Positions 1 through 8,706 of a stretch of DNA of 13,044 nt are shown one piece after another (position 1 is the stretch's first letter; each line of letters starts with the position of its first letter). Below the pieces are notes generated by a model. That model saw only the letters and a program-made list of their open reading frames with translations, was not told the DNA's origin and did not search any database. The DNA comes from Bacteroidales bacterium (lineage in GTDB: Bacteria; Bacteroidota; Bacteroidia; Bacteroidales; P3): positions 1 to 13,044 of the forward strand of contig JAISVE010000052.1 in the NCBI GenBank assembly GCA_031271725.1. The letters are read 5' to 3'. Position numbers and translations under genes: made by a program.

Positions 1-1517
1 GCTGCTACTTCAGGCGTCATTGTGCCATCTTTTAACGCCTGCACAACTTCCGGATTTGAGGCATCCAAAATTTTGCCGATCAGCAAGGGGAACAACCACA
101 AACCGATATTCTGAATCCAGAAAATAAGTGCATAAGCCGAGCCGATAACTTTGCTGTCAACCAATTTCGGAACAGAGGGCCATAATGACGCAGGCACCAA
201 TGAGAACGATGAGCCGAGCACTAAAATCGTAATGTAGGCAACAATCACACCACCGATTTCACTGCCCTTGAACATTGGCAAAATAAAGGCAAAGGTCAAA
301 TGGCATGCAATAAGCAAAATAGAGCCAATCATTAACATGGATGCCGCTTTACCTTTAGTATCTACATATTTACCGAGAATAGGCGTAATGCCTACAGCCA
401 ACAACGGAAATACCGCAAAAATTGTTTCTGCCGATTGACGCATGTAACCCATATAACAGAATGCAACCAAAAATATCACAGATAAACACAGCAATGTAAT
501 TTTTAAAACACGCTTGCTGAAATTACTTGCAAATGCGGTTGCAGCTACAAATAACATTATTACATATTGTATTATGGTTACAGTGTTTGACGCCCAAAAA
601 GAGTCAGAAGGCACTTCCGTAAATGTAAGGTTACACTGCAACATATTTACTGCGTATTTTTGGAATGGGAAGATTGCCGAATAGTAGAGCACGCAAAGCA
701 AGGCTACTAACCAAAAACCGCTGCTCCTAAAAATTTTGCCGAGATCACTAATCTTAAACGGATCATCTTTTTCTTCTGCTTCGCCTGTTTGCGCATCAAG
801 TTTTTTGTCCATAAAGAAATAAACGATAAACATTATAAGCGCAATCATCAGCAATACCACACCAAAAGCAACAGAGCGGGAAACATCAATATTACCGCCG
901 AGTTTTGCAAACACGGGCGAAAAAATCATACAGGTTGCCACGCCCAAACGTGCTAACGCCATTTCCGAGCCCATCGCAAGTGCAATTTCTCTGCCCTTAA
1001 ACCATTTTACAATACCGCGCGAAACAGTGATACCTGCCATCTCAACACCGCAACCAAAAATCATAAAACCCACAGAAGCAAATTTTGCAGAAGCCGGCAT
1101 GCCTCTGTAAAAAGGCGAAATGCCCAATTCGTCAAAGCCCGGAATATAGTTGAGGTTATTGTTAAACCATGCTTCCAAACCGCTCCCGATAAAACTCTCA
1201 GTTACGGCATACCAATTTATTAACGCACCCACAAGCATTACCGCACCTGATAAAACGGCGGTAAAACGCACTCCCATTTTATCTAAAATAATACCTGCAA
1301 AAATCAGGAAGAAAATGAAAACATTCAAAAATGTTTCCGAGCCTTGCATTGTACCGAAGGCAGTAGAGTCCCAACCTCTGGTTGATTGCATTAGGTCTTT
1401 AATGGGCGAAAGTATATCCATAAAGATATACGAGCAAAACATTGCAAACGCCAAAAATAAGAGTGCTGTCCAGCGGGCTGCCGCCGAGTCGCGAAGTGTT
1501 TTTACTACTGTATTCAT
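1..1517 (-). CDS. MFS transporter, C-terminus beyond window edge
   Basis: This is an inner-membrane secondary transporter of the major facilitator superfamily; the substrate cannot be read from the sequence. I translated it by hand from the ATG at 1515-1517; the frame is open to the left edge, giving about 505 residues without a stop. Hydrophobic helices begin near residue 16 (RWTALLFLAFAMF). The MFS motif A loop is visible as GIILDKMGVRF at about 75-85, and a second such loop (GKYVDTKGKAASM) occurs in the C-terminal half, consistent with two six-helix bundles. A charged, non-membrane stretch at about 238-262 (KKLDAQTGEAEEKDDPF) fits the central cytoplasmic loop. An unusually long loop at about 105-145, rich in N, G and F, lies between early helices. 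The style recalls bacterial relatives of MFSD1-type transporters, which is only an impression. It starts 48 bp after the small membrane protein gene and may share its transcript. Confidence 0.85.
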   Translation of the reverse strand, partial: MNTVVKTLRDSAAARWTALLFLAFAMFCSYIFMDILSPIKDLMQSTRGWDSTAFGTMQGSETFLNVFIFFLIFAGIILDKMGVRFTAVLSGAVMLVGALINWYAVTESFIGSGLEAWFNNNLNYIPGFDELGISPFYRGMPASAKFASVGFMIFGCGVEMAGITVSRGIVKWFKGREIALAMGSEMALARLGVATCMIFSPVFAKLGGNIDVSRSVAFGVVLLMIALIMFIVYFFMDKKLDAQTGEAEEKDDPFKISDLGKIFRSSGFWLVALLCVLYYSAIFPFQKYAVNMLQCNLTFTEVPSDSFWASNTVTIIQYVIMLFVAATAFASNFSKRVLKITLLCLSVIFLVAFCYMGYMRQSAETIFAVFPLLAVGITPILGKYVDTKGKAASMLMIGSILLIACHLTFAFILPMFKGSEIGGVIVAYITILVLGSSFSLVPASLWPSVPKLVDSKVIGSAYALIFWIQNIGLWLFPLLIGKILDASNPEVVQALKDGTMTPEVA

Positions 1518-1565
1518 AACACTGTTAATTTTTTATTTTAAGGATTTATCTAACTCCGTTTTATA

Positions 1566-2030
1566 TTATTCTGATATGGGAGTTTCAGGGTTGGCAGGCT
1601 TTCTGAACATTGCAAGAGCATATAAGCCTATAATTATTAGAGAAAATATTGTACCCGATATTGAAAAATTCATTGAACGAAATATCAATAAAGGAATAAG
1701 AATAATTATAAGATGTGCCAAAGTGTAGATATGAAATCCTGAAACTTTTCCTTTGAGCATAAATGCTGCACCCACTATTGATGCGGCACAAAGAAGTGCC
1801 ATAAGAATAAAGTAGGAAGTGTTTTGCAACATTACCTGCGCTTGATTAAGCATATCTTCCATTTGAGGATTTTGTGCAACCATTTGTTCAAATGCTTCCT
1901 CGCTTTTGAATTCTTCAATTCTGTCAGACCAAAATTGCCCGCCGGGAATAACTACTAACGAATTACCCAAAAAATTTAAACCGCTAACAATAAATGTTAA
2001 AATGCAAAGTACTTTTAATAGTGTTTTCAT
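1566..2030 (-). CDS. small four-helix membrane protein, unknown function
   Basis: I do not recognise a named family in this 154-aa protein. It begins with a hydrophobic segment (residues 3-28, an uncleaved signal anchor or first helix). A charged, mostly soluble segment follows at about 32-70, rich in E, Q and M and probably exposed on one side of the membrane. Three further helices sit at about 72-92, 99-117 and 124-142, and a short polar tail ends the protein. It is encoded 49 bp after the second DUF2723 gene and 48 bp before the MFS gene, in the same direction, so co-transcription is likely. The ATG at 2028-2030 was chosen because it gives a complete N-terminal helix. There is no clear Shine-Dalgarno sequence upstream, only AT-rich DNA. 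A competing frame on the opposite strand covers part of it but lacks any protein-like pattern. Confidence 0.7.
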   Translation of the reverse strand: MKTLLKVLCILTFIVSGLNFLGNSLVVIPGGQFWSDRIEEFKSEEAFEQMVAQNPQMEDMLNQAQVMLQNTSYFILMALLCAASIVGAAFMLKGKVSGFHIYTLAHLIIILIPLLIFRSMNFSISGTIFSLIIIGLYALAMFRKPANPETPISE

Positions 2031-2079
2031 ATTTTTATAATTTTAATTGTTGTGTACAAGGTATCCAAAACGTTTTAAT

Positions 2080-5000
2080 TTATCGCGTCACTCCCATCAT
2101 CTGCAAGATGCTTTCATTCTCTGCATATATGCCTCCTATCAAAACATCGCTCTCATATTCCGCAAGCATTTCATTCATGCTGTAAAATATGCTCCCGCAT
2201 TCGTTAATTTCCGCTTTTAAAGATGGTGCATATTTTGATGGAAAACTACGTGCATAATCCAAACGATGCCTGTAAATATCCTGCAACGTCTTTGCAAGTT
2301 CCGCAGCCTTTTCTATCGCGCCTGCTTTTAGATATGACTCCACAACATAAAGCATTATGCCGTCATAAGCAACTTTACTATGTGGGAAGAAATCTGCAAT
2401 CTTATCCAAGACCACAACTGCGGAATCTTTCTTTCCCTCATAACTCAAAGCATTTGCAAGTTGAATATAGCTATATTTTATTGATCTGCTATATCCGGCA
2501 CTTTCAGGATCCACAGCCGTTTTCGCATCTTGAAGATTTCCCCAACGAAATTTATTTACAAACAAGTCGTAAGACTTTCCTGTATTCACTCCATTGTTGC
2601 CAATAGCTTCTCTGTTGGGGTTTATGTAAGGAACAAATTTATAAACCGCACCTTGCATTTCGGCTAACTGCGGCACAGGATATATCTCTTGCTGCGCTCT
2701 GTCGCTCATAAGGCAGATTGGACGCTCAAAACGATTTGTACCGATAACATCTAAAAACGCCAAATCATTTTTATAAATTGCATTGCTTGAATTTTTAAGC
2801 TCCCAATTTATTACAGGAACAATGCGTGAAGCTTGCTCCTGCGTGATAATGCCTTCTGCAAGCAGTTTTTCGGTAGGAACAGTAATTTTTACTTTCTTTG
2901 TCGGAAAAATATTTATTGACTCACCATTTCTTGACATTTGCTTGCTGCGTGGGTCATCGCTATTGACAAACTTTAATATATCTTCAAGCTCTACTGCTTC
3001 TCCTCCGCGATTTTCGAGCCACACATAATCATTCTTGCCCTGTCCATAGTTATTGTAAGAGATTGACATTTTTACAGGTGATGAATCGTAAAGTTTGCGG
3101 AATAATGGTTGAACATGCCAATAACTGCCCGCAAGCGCAGAGTTTAGAATACGCACATCATTGCGGAAGTTTTCTACAAACTGACAATACCAAAGCGGAA
3201 AAGTATCATTATCGCCGTTTGCTATAAGGATTGCATTTTCATCGCAAGACATTAAAGAATTTTTTGCGTAGTCATAAGCAGCTGTACGGTTTGAACGATC
3301 GTGGTCATCCCACTCCTGCGATGCCATTAAAACAGGCACTGCAAAAAGTGTAACAACAAACACAAGCGATGTTGCAACTATCGGTTTCATCCGCTTGGCA
3401 AGCCATGTTGAAATCGCCATCACGCCAAGCCCTATCCATATTGCAAAAGCGTAAAAAGAGCCTGCATAAGTATAATCGCGCTCACGCGGCTCCGTTGACG
3501 GTTCATTAAGATAGATAACAATTGCCAAACCCGTCATAAAAAATAACAACACCACAACGAAAAAATCTTTTTTTGCTTTTTTGTAATGAAAGAATACGCC
3601 TATAAGACCGAGCAACAAGGGCAAAAAGAAAAGTGTATTACGTGCCTGATTATTTTTAAGAAAATCGGGAAGATTGCTTTGCGGTCCTAAACGCATTTCA
3701 TCCAAAAATTTCACACCGCTAATCCAATTGCCGTTATAAATATCCCTGCTGCCGTCACCATTATATCCAAGTCCCTGCTCATTGTTTTGACGACCGACAA
3801 AATTCCACATAAAATAACGCATATACATCCAACCGACTTGATAACGCAAAAAGAAACGCATATTCTCGCCAAAAGTCGGTTTTGCTGTGTTTGCATCTGC
3901 CTTGGTGCCACTCCAAAAGCGATAATACTGCACATGTGGACGCCCACCGCCTTCCGAGTTGGAATACATTCGCGGAAATACTCCCGTATGCGCATTATCG
4001 TATTTGTATTCCACATTGTTTCCAACATTTACATACTTTCCGCTTTCAATATCCTTTTCATATTTGGGCGAAACTTCTTCTGCACTTTCTACACGCGCAT
4101 TAAAATATTGCCCGTAAAGAAATGGACGGCTACCATACTGTTCGCGGTTAAGATAGGCAAGCAAACTCAAAGCATTCTTCGGCTCGTTTTCATTTAACGG
4201 CAAGTCATTTCTATTTGAACGAATAACAAGTGTAAGGAAAGTTGAATATCCGATAAGAATAAATACAAAGCAAAGCAGCATTGTATTTAAGAATGCTTTT
4301 TGCTTTTTGTGAGAGTATAAAATTCCCCAAGCAATCGCACCTATAAGAACTACAAAATACAATATTGTTCCTGTGTTGAAAGGCAGCCCGAAACCATTAA
4401 CGGCAGCGAGTTCAAAGTATCCTGCAAGCTTCACTATCCATGGCACAATACCCCAAAGAATAACACCCACAAGCACAAAGGAAATTATCATTGACCACCA
4501 AAAATTTTTGCGTGTATGTTCAAATTTTTTGTAATAAACAATAAAAACAATTGCAGGAATAACAAGTAAGTTAAGCAAGTGAACACCTATCGCAAGACCT
4601 ACCAAAAATGCAATAAAAATAATCCAGCGCAAGTGATGTTTTTCGTCCGCAACTTCTTCCCATTTTAGAATTGCCCAAAATGTTATTGCCGTGAAGAAAG
4701 AACTCATTGCATAAACTTCACCCTCTACCGCCGAAAACCAGAATGTGTCCGAAAAAGTATATGCAAGCGAACCAACTATTGCACTTGCAAAAATCATAAG
4801 TAGTTGTGCCGGCGATGCCTGTTCTCCCTTATTGATGGCGTTTACAAGTTTTTTTCCTATCATCGTAATTGTCCAAAACAAAAACAAAATAGTGAAACTG
4901 CTGCATAATGCGGAAACAGAATTTACTGCAAAGGCAACTTTTGTGAGATCGCCGAAAGTAAAAAGGCAGGCGAGTGAGCCGAGTATTTGAAATGTCGGTG

Positions 5001-5163
5001 CTCCGGGAGGATGTCCAACCATCTGACGAAATGCTGTAGATATGTATTCACCGCAGTCCCACCACGGCACTGTGCGTTCGGCGGTTGAAATATATACGAA
5101 TGTTGCGATAGCCCACACAAGCCATCCGAGAATTTGATTTAGTTTAGAGTAATTTTTTATCAT
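2080..5163 (-). CDS. DUF2723 / protein O-mannosyltransferase-like membrane protein (copy 1)
   Basis: This 1027-aa protein belongs to the DUF2723 family, related to eukaryotic TMEM260, which is a protein O-mannosyltransferase. The bacterial members are presumed GT-C-type glycosyltransferases acting at the periplasmic face with a lipid-linked sugar; that role is inferred here. The N-terminal part is a polytopic membrane domain. After helix 1 (about 10-27) comes the conserved loop WWDCGEY at 34-40, whose D36 and E39 are good candidates for catalytic acids, then GHPPGAPTFQILG at 50-62. Further family blocks are SAVEGEVYAMSSF (144-156), NGNWISG (477-483) and STEPRERDY (556-564) before the last helices. 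The C-terminal 400 residues are soluble, with GDNDTFPLWYCQ at 650-661 and a TPR-like helical stretch at about 895-990. Length and motifs look complete. It lies 83 bp downstream of its paralogue and was probably made by tandem duplication. Confidence 0.9.
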   Translation of the reverse strand: MIKNYSKLNQILGWLVWAIATFVYISTAERTVPWWDCGEYISTAFRQMVGHPPGAPTFQILGSLACLFTFGDLTKVAFAVNSVSALCSSFTILFLFWTITMIGKKLVNAINKGEQASPAQLLMIFASAIVGSLAYTFSDTFWFSAVEGEVYAMSSFFTAITFWAILKWEEVADEKHHLRWIIFIAFLVGLAIGVHLLNLLVIPAIVFIVYYKKFEHTRKNFWWSMIISFVLVGVILWGIVPWIVKLAGYFELAAVNGFGLPFNTGTILYFVVLIGAIAWGILYSHKKQKAFLNTMLLCFVFILIGYSTFLTLVIRSNRNDLPLNENEPKNALSLLAYLNREQYGSRPFLYGQYFNARVESAEEVSPKYEKDIESGKYVNVGNNVEYKYDNAHTGVFPRMYSNSEGGGRPHVQYYRFWSGTKADANTAKPTFGENMRFFLRYQVGWMYMRYFMWNFVGRQNNEQGLGYNGDGSRDIYNGNWISGVKFLDEMRLGPQSNLPDFLKNNQARNTLFFLPLLLGLIGVFFHYKKAKKDFFVVVLLFFMTGLAIVIYLNEPSTEPRERDYTYAGSFYAFAIWIGLGVMAISTWLAKRMKPIVATSLVFVVTLFAVPVLMASQEWDDHDRSNRTAAYDYAKNSLMSCDENAILIANGDNDTFPLWYCQFVENFRNDVRILNSALAGSYWHVQPLFRKLYDSSPVKMSISYNNYGQGKNDYVWLENRGGEAVELEDILKFVNSDDPRSKQMSRNGESINIFPTKKVKITVPTEKLLAEGIITQEQASRIVPVINWELKNSSNAIYKNDLAFLDVIGTNRFERPICLMSDRAQQEIYPVPQLAEMQGAVYKFVPYINPNREAIGNNGVNTGKSYDLFVNKFRWGNLQDAKTAVDPESAGYSRSIKYSYIQLANALSYEGKKDSAVVVLDKIADFFPHSKVAYDGIMLYVVESYLKAGAIEKAAELAKTLQDIYRHRLDYARSFPSKYAPSLKAEINECGSIFYSMNEMLAEYESDVLIGGIYAENESILQMMGVTR

Positions 5164-5246
5164 AAGATTATTTATCTGCTGTTATTTTTATCACTGTTAT
5201 TAGATGTCAATTCTTCTGCTGTTTTTCAAAAACTCATAAAGTTATC

Positions 5247-8200
5247 CTACAAAATTTTTTCGAGTTTATCTGTTATCTCCTTTTCGCCGTTCTGCTGTGC
5301 AATGGCATGGACATCTCTCAATGTTTGTACTGTTTCATCAACTTCCGCTTTTATATCGCGTTGCATTTTTGACGGAAAAGATTTCAGATATTCCAACTTT
5401 TCACTAAATGATGCAGCAATTATTTCAAGCACTTCTTTCCCTTTTTCCTTTGCGCCTGCCATATAATAGAAACGCGCATACTGAACAGTATATCCGTCAA
5501 AGTTAAGAATGTGATGCGGAAACCAAAACAGTCCCTTATCCAAAACTTTTATCGCTGAGTCCTGTTTGCCCTCATAAAAAAGCACCGCTGCAAGCGAAAG
5601 ATACATACCTTTTGCGTTATTGCTCCAGTTGCGTGTTTCGGGGTCAAGAGCCATCTTGCCCGAATTCAAATCACCCCAATCGAAAACATTCATAAGTAAA
5701 TGATATGAACGTTCGCACGCAATTCCGTTTGTATTTGCACCAAGTATCTGACGATTTGGGTTGATGTACGGCACTATGCGCGTTACACTGCCTTCAATCT
5801 GTCCGTATGAAGTTGAGGGTAAATATGACTGATGTGAAGTTGCTCCCGAAAAACAAATCGGACGTTCCCATGCGTTGTTTGCAAACAAATCAAACAATGC
5901 GAGATTTGATTTTGTAAGTTGATTTGAGTTTATATTCCATTCAATTTCCGCAGGTGCTGTATTCAATTCTTCTGTTGTATATAAACCGCTTTTTGCCAAC
6001 TCTTCTTTCGGCACTGCAATTTTTACATAACGTGTAGGAAAGAAACTCGCTGCTATGCCTGATGTTGTCATAAGTTTTGTTGCAGGATTATCACTATCTA
6101 CAAGTTTTAATAAAGATGTTGCTTCCTCTCTCGTGCTTAGTCTGTCCTGAACAAAAATCGAACTGTTTTTTTCACCAAAATAATTACTGTTTTTAAGTGT
6201 CATCTTTAACGGCGCACTCTTGTATATCTGACGATAGAGCGGCTGTATTGCCCATGAACTGTGAGTGAGCATACTGTTTATTACACGCACATCTGTTCTT
6301 ATGCCCTCTACTTGCTGGCAATACCAGACAGGGAAAGTGTCGTTGTCGCCATCAACTACAAGCACTGCATTCGGCGGACAGGACTCCAGCATGTTTCTGC
6401 CAAAGTCGCGAGCTGCGGTACGCAGCGAGCGGTCATGATCGTCCCAACCCTGTTGTGCCATAAGAGCCGGTATGCCAAGTGTTGATAAAGCCAAAACTGC
6501 CGCCACGCCACGCGGAATTTTTATACGTTGCAATAATTGTATAAAACCCATAACTCCGATACCTATCCATATTGCAAAAGCATAGAAAGAGCCCGCAACG
6601 GAATAATCCCTTTCGCGTGGCTCTGTTGAGGGTTGATTAAGATACAGAACTATCGCAAATCCCGTCATAAAAAACAAAAGAAAAACAACAAACATATCTT
6701 TGCGGTTGCGCTTGTAATGATAGAAAGCACCTATCAATCCCAACAATAACGGCAGAAAATAAAAAGTGTTGCGTGCCGGATTTTTTGCAAGTTCTTCAGG
6801 CAAATTGTCCTGTGGTCCCAACCGTGCTTCATCTATAAATTTTATTCCGCTAATCCAATTACCGTTAAAATAGTCACGAGTACCATCTCTGTTATAGTAA
6901 CGTCCCATAATGTCGTTTTGACGACCAACAAAATTCCACATAAAATAACGCATATACATCCATCCTATTTGATAACGGAAAAGAAAGGTCATATTCTCAC
7001 CCATAGTGGGTTTGCGCCTGTCGTCTTTTTTGCCGCTCCAAAGTTTGTTGTATGTTTTATTTGGACGGAAACCATTTTCCATATCGGAGTGCATACGCGG
7101 AAAAAGTCCGCAAAATCTGGGGTCATAAGTAATTTTTTGTGATGAATATCCATCGGGCTCATATCGCCCTGTTTCTGCATCCCGCCTGTACTGAGGGTTT
7201 GCAGGCTCCACTGCGATAATGGGTGCATTGTAATATTGTCCGTAAAAGAGCGGTGTGCTGCCGTACTGATCGCGGTTAAGATAGGCAAGCAAACTTATTG
7301 CATCCTTTGTTTCGCCCTGACTTATCGGCACATTGGCATTTGCACGTATAATAAGTGAAAAGAATGTTGAATATCCTATCAACACAAAAGAAACGCAGAG
7401 TAAAAGTGTATTTAAGACTGCCTTGTTTTTTTTACGTGTAACGCGCAAACCCCACACAATACCGCCTATCAACAACACAAAATATATAATTGTGCCTGAA
7501 TTAAAGGGTAGCCCAAGTCCGTTAACTGCAGCGAGTTCAAAATAGCCTGCAAGTTTTACTATCCATGGCACAATGCCCCACAGGATAAGCCCAAGCAACA
7601 CTAAGGATATTAGCATGGAGTACCAAAAACCTTTTCTGCTTTGCCTGAATTTTTTGTAATATACAGTGAATACCATTGCAGGAATTACAAGCAAATTCAG
7701 CAAGTGCACACCGATTGCAAGTCCTATTAACAGTGATATAAAAACGAGCCAACGTAAGTGATGCGGTTTGTCGCTTGCCTGTTCCCACTTTAGTATTGCC
7801 CAAAATGTTATTGCGGTAAAAAAGGAACTCATTGCATAAACTTCGCCCTCTACTGCCGAAAACCAGAATGAATCGGAGAAGGTGTATGCGAGTGCGCCCA
7901 CTGTGCCTGCGAGTAATATTATGAAAGCGGACAGCGGCGTGAGTTGTTTTTCGCTTTTGTTGTTCTCGTCTATGTTTGAAGTTTTGCTTGCGGTTTTGCT
8001 TGCAGTTTTAGAAAGTATGTTTGATGTGGCGATTTTTTTAGCAAGCATTGTTATTGTCCAAAATAAAAACAGAATTGTAAAACTGCTTGCCAAACCTGAC
8101 ATTATATTTACGAAATGCCCCACAAGATTGGTATCGCCCATTGCTGCAAGTGAAAACAATGCACCGAGTATTTGGAAAGTGGGTGCTCCGGGAGGGTGTC

Positions 8201-8351
8201 CTACCATAAGTTTATATGCAGTAGATACATATTCACCGCAATCCCACCACGAGCCTGACTTTTCTGCCGTTGAAATAAAAACGAAAGATGCGGCTGCCCA
8301 CACGAGCCAGCCCAAAATGTTGTTAAGTAATTTGTATGTGTTGTTGTTCAT
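5247..8351 (-). CDS. DUF2723 / protein O-mannosyltransferase-like membrane protein (copy 2)
   Basis: This 1034-aa paralogue of the neighbouring gene has the same architecture: a multi-helix GT-C-like N-terminal domain and a soluble C-terminal half with TPR-like helices. It keeps the key loop WWDCGEY at 35-41 (D37, E40), GHPPGAPTFQILG at 51-63, SAVEGEVYAMSSF near 165-177, STEPRERDY before the final helices and GDNDTFPVWYCQ in the soluble part, so it is probably active rather than a decayed copy. It differs by an extra hydrophilic segment of about 20 residues at about 108-136, containing SKTASKTASKT, in the loop before the helix that precedes SAVEGE. The C-terminal soluble parts appear more diverged than the membrane parts, which would fit different acceptor proteins (inference). 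It is the first gene of the leftward group; a candidate promoter lies at 8398-8432. The ATG at 8349-8351 aligns with the start of copy 1. Confidence 0.9.
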   Translation of the reverse strand: MNNNTYKLLNNILGWLVWAAASFVFISTAEKSGSWWDCGEYVSTAYKLMVGHPPGAPTFQILGALFSLAAMGDTNLVGHFVNIMSGLASSFTILFLFWTITMLAKKIATSNILSKTASKTASKTSNIDENNKSEKQLTPLSAFIILLAGTVGALAYTFSDSFWFSAVEGEVYAMSSFFTAITFWAILKWEQASDKPHHLRWLVFISLLIGLAIGVHLLNLLVIPAMVFTVYYKKFRQSRKGFWYSMLISLVLLGLILWGIVPWIVKLAGYFELAAVNGLGLPFNSGTIIYFVLLIGGIVWGLRVTRKKNKAVLNTLLLCVSFVLIGYSTFFSLIIRANANVPISQGETKDAISLLAYLNRDQYGSTPLFYGQYYNAPIIAVEPANPQYRRDAETGRYEPDGYSSQKITYDPRFCGLFPRMHSDMENGFRPNKTYNKLWSGKKDDRRKPTMGENMTFLFRYQIGWMYMRYFMWNFVGRQNDIMGRYYNRDGTRDYFNGNWISGIKFIDEARLGPQDNLPEELAKNPARNTFYFLPLLLGLIGAFYHYKRNRKDMFVVFLLFFMTGFAIVLYLNQPSTEPRERDYSVAGSFYAFAIWIGIGVMGFIQLLQRIKIPRGVAAVLALSTLGIPALMAQQGWDDHDRSLRTAARDFGRNMLESCPPNAVLVVDGDNDTFPVWYCQQVEGIRTDVRVINSMLTHSSWAIQPLYRQIYKSAPLKMTLKNSNYFGEKNSSIFVQDRLSTREEATSLLKLVDSDNPATKLMTTSGIAASFFPTRYVKIAVPKEELAKSGLYTTEELNTAPAEIEWNINSNQLTKSNLALFDLFANNAWERPICFSGATSHQSYLPSTSYGQIEGSVTRIVPYINPNRQILGANTNGIACERSYHLLMNVFDWGDLNSGKMALDPETRNWSNNAKGMYLSLAAVLFYEGKQDSAIKVLDKGLFWFPHHILNFDGYTVQYARFYYMAGAKEKGKEVLEIIAASFSEKLEYLKSFPSKMQRDIKAEVDETVQTLRDVHAIAQQNGEKEITDKLEKIL
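7981..8010. repeat. 12-bp tandem repeat inside DUF2723 copy 2
   Basis: The 12-base unit GTTTTGCTTGCG/A occurs twice (7981-7992 and 7993-8004) and is followed by a half unit, GTTTTA. Read on the minus strand, each unit encodes four residues, giving SKTASKTASKT at residues 114-124. The 12-base length keeps the reading frame, so slippage here would change loop length without breaking the protein. The paralogue at 2080-5163 lacks this segment. Confidence 0.8.
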
Positions 8352-8397
8352 ATCCTATGTATTTATATATGATGCCGCAATCGGCTGTTGCAACTTG

Positions 8398-8432
8398 TAA
8401 AGTTAGCAAATTTTACGTTTAACTTCATCAAA
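8398..8432 (-). promoter_or_regulatory. candidate Bacteroidota-type promoter for the DUF2723 group
   Basis: On the minus strand, TAACTTTA (complement of 8398-8405) matches the -7 consensus TAnnTTTG at all but the last base. A TTTG (complement of 8429-8432) lies 23 bp upstream of it, near the expected -33 position. The box is 47 bp before the ATG at 8351. No strong Shine-Dalgarno sequence is seen near that start. The match is imperfect and the spacing is at the long end, so this remains a candidate. Confidence 0.35.
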
Positions 8433-8483
8433 CGTTATTTTTGGGAAATGCCGACAATTACTAAAACTGCATTTATATTTTCC

Positions 8484-8507
8484 ATAAAGCATTTGCACCT
8501 GCTTTAT
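8484..8507. other. perfect 8-bp hairpin in intergenic DNA
   Basis: ATAAAGCA (8484-8491) is the exact reverse complement of TGCTTTAT (8500-8507), with an 8-base loop. It has no T-run on either side, so it is not a standard intrinsic terminator. It lies between the terminator at 8535-8572 and the candidate promoter at 8398-8432. It could be a processing or secondary stop site, or chance in AT-rich DNA. Confidence 0.4.
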
Positions 8508-8534
8508 ATAAATAAGGTGTCGAATTCGAGGGGT

Positions 8535-8572
8535 TTAGAAACAAAACAGGCGAGTTGTGTGTAACCCGCCTG
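8535..8572 (-). terminator. Rho-independent terminator
   Basis: On the minus strand CAGGCG pairs with CGCCTG (6 bp, positions 8567-8572 with 8547-8552). After one mismatch, three more pairs (GTT/AAC) close a six-base loop. The hairpin is followed directly by TTTTGTTTCT. This is a convincing intrinsic terminator for leftward transcription. It lies about 135 bp after the stop codon of the ATPase gene, which leaves a long 3' tail or means that it ends a separate small transcript starting near 8667. It separates the ATPase gene from the DUF2723 group. Confidence 0.7.
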
Positions 8573-8667
8573 CGAGCTGAGTGCTTAAATCAACGCGGTT
8601 GCTCGCGTGCGCTCTTGTGGCTCACTGCTTAGTATTACTTTGCCGGATATAATTTTTATTTGTATTT
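8535..8667 (-). ncRNA. possible small structured RNA in the 355-bp gene-free region
   Basis: The gene-free stretch 8352-8706 has no convincing protein gene. Part of it is more GC-rich and structured than its surroundings. A -7-like box CACCTTTG (complement of 8674-8681; 7 of 8 positions with TAnnTTTG) would start a leftward transcript near 8667. That transcript would end about 130 nt later at the strong terminator 8535-8572. Inside it are a 5-bp hairpin (ACGCG/CGCGT, 8593-8597 with 8604-8608), a GCGAGC/GCTCGC pairing and a repeated TAAGCA. It could equally be just the 3' untranslated tail of the ATPase mRNA. I do not recognise a known RNA family. Confidence 0.2.
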
Positions 8668-8688
8668 CAACGACAAAGGTGGGTGTTT

Positions 8689-8700
8689 TTTGTATAAATT
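8689..8700. repeat. left arm of 12-bp inverted repeat bracketing the ATPase segment
   Basis: TTTGTATAAATT here is the exact reverse complement of AATTTATACAAA at 10165-10176. The arms lie 7 bp beyond the ATPase stop codon and 8 bp beyond the etfA stop codon, and so enclose the ATPase gene plus the palindrome array. No target-site duplication is visible outside the arms and no transposase is inside. An AT-rich 12-mer can recur by chance, so mobility is only a suggestion. Confidence 0.45.
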
Positions 8701-8706
8701 ATGATT

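Noticed and set aside
1150..1728. 192-codon open frame on the plus strand
   Set aside because: It lies antisense to the MFS and small membrane protein genes, has no recognisable protein pattern, and its frame only mirrors the codon bias of the real genes.
5219..5233. GTTTTTCAAAAAC palindrome between the two DUF2723 genes
   Set aside because: With a one-base centre it cannot form a stable hairpin and has no T-run, so it is not a terminator; it is likely chance in AT-rich DNA.
7882..8400. 172-codon open frame on the plus strand
   Set aside because: It lies antisense to the conserved N-terminal region of DUF2723 copy 2, which carries unmistakable family motifs.
8573..8596. Pattern CGAGCT-12 bases-CAACGC, also present at 11207-11230 between etfB and etfA
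   Set aside because: The two short blocks have the same spacing but the bases between them mostly differ. This is too weak to call a dispersed repeat without a genome search.
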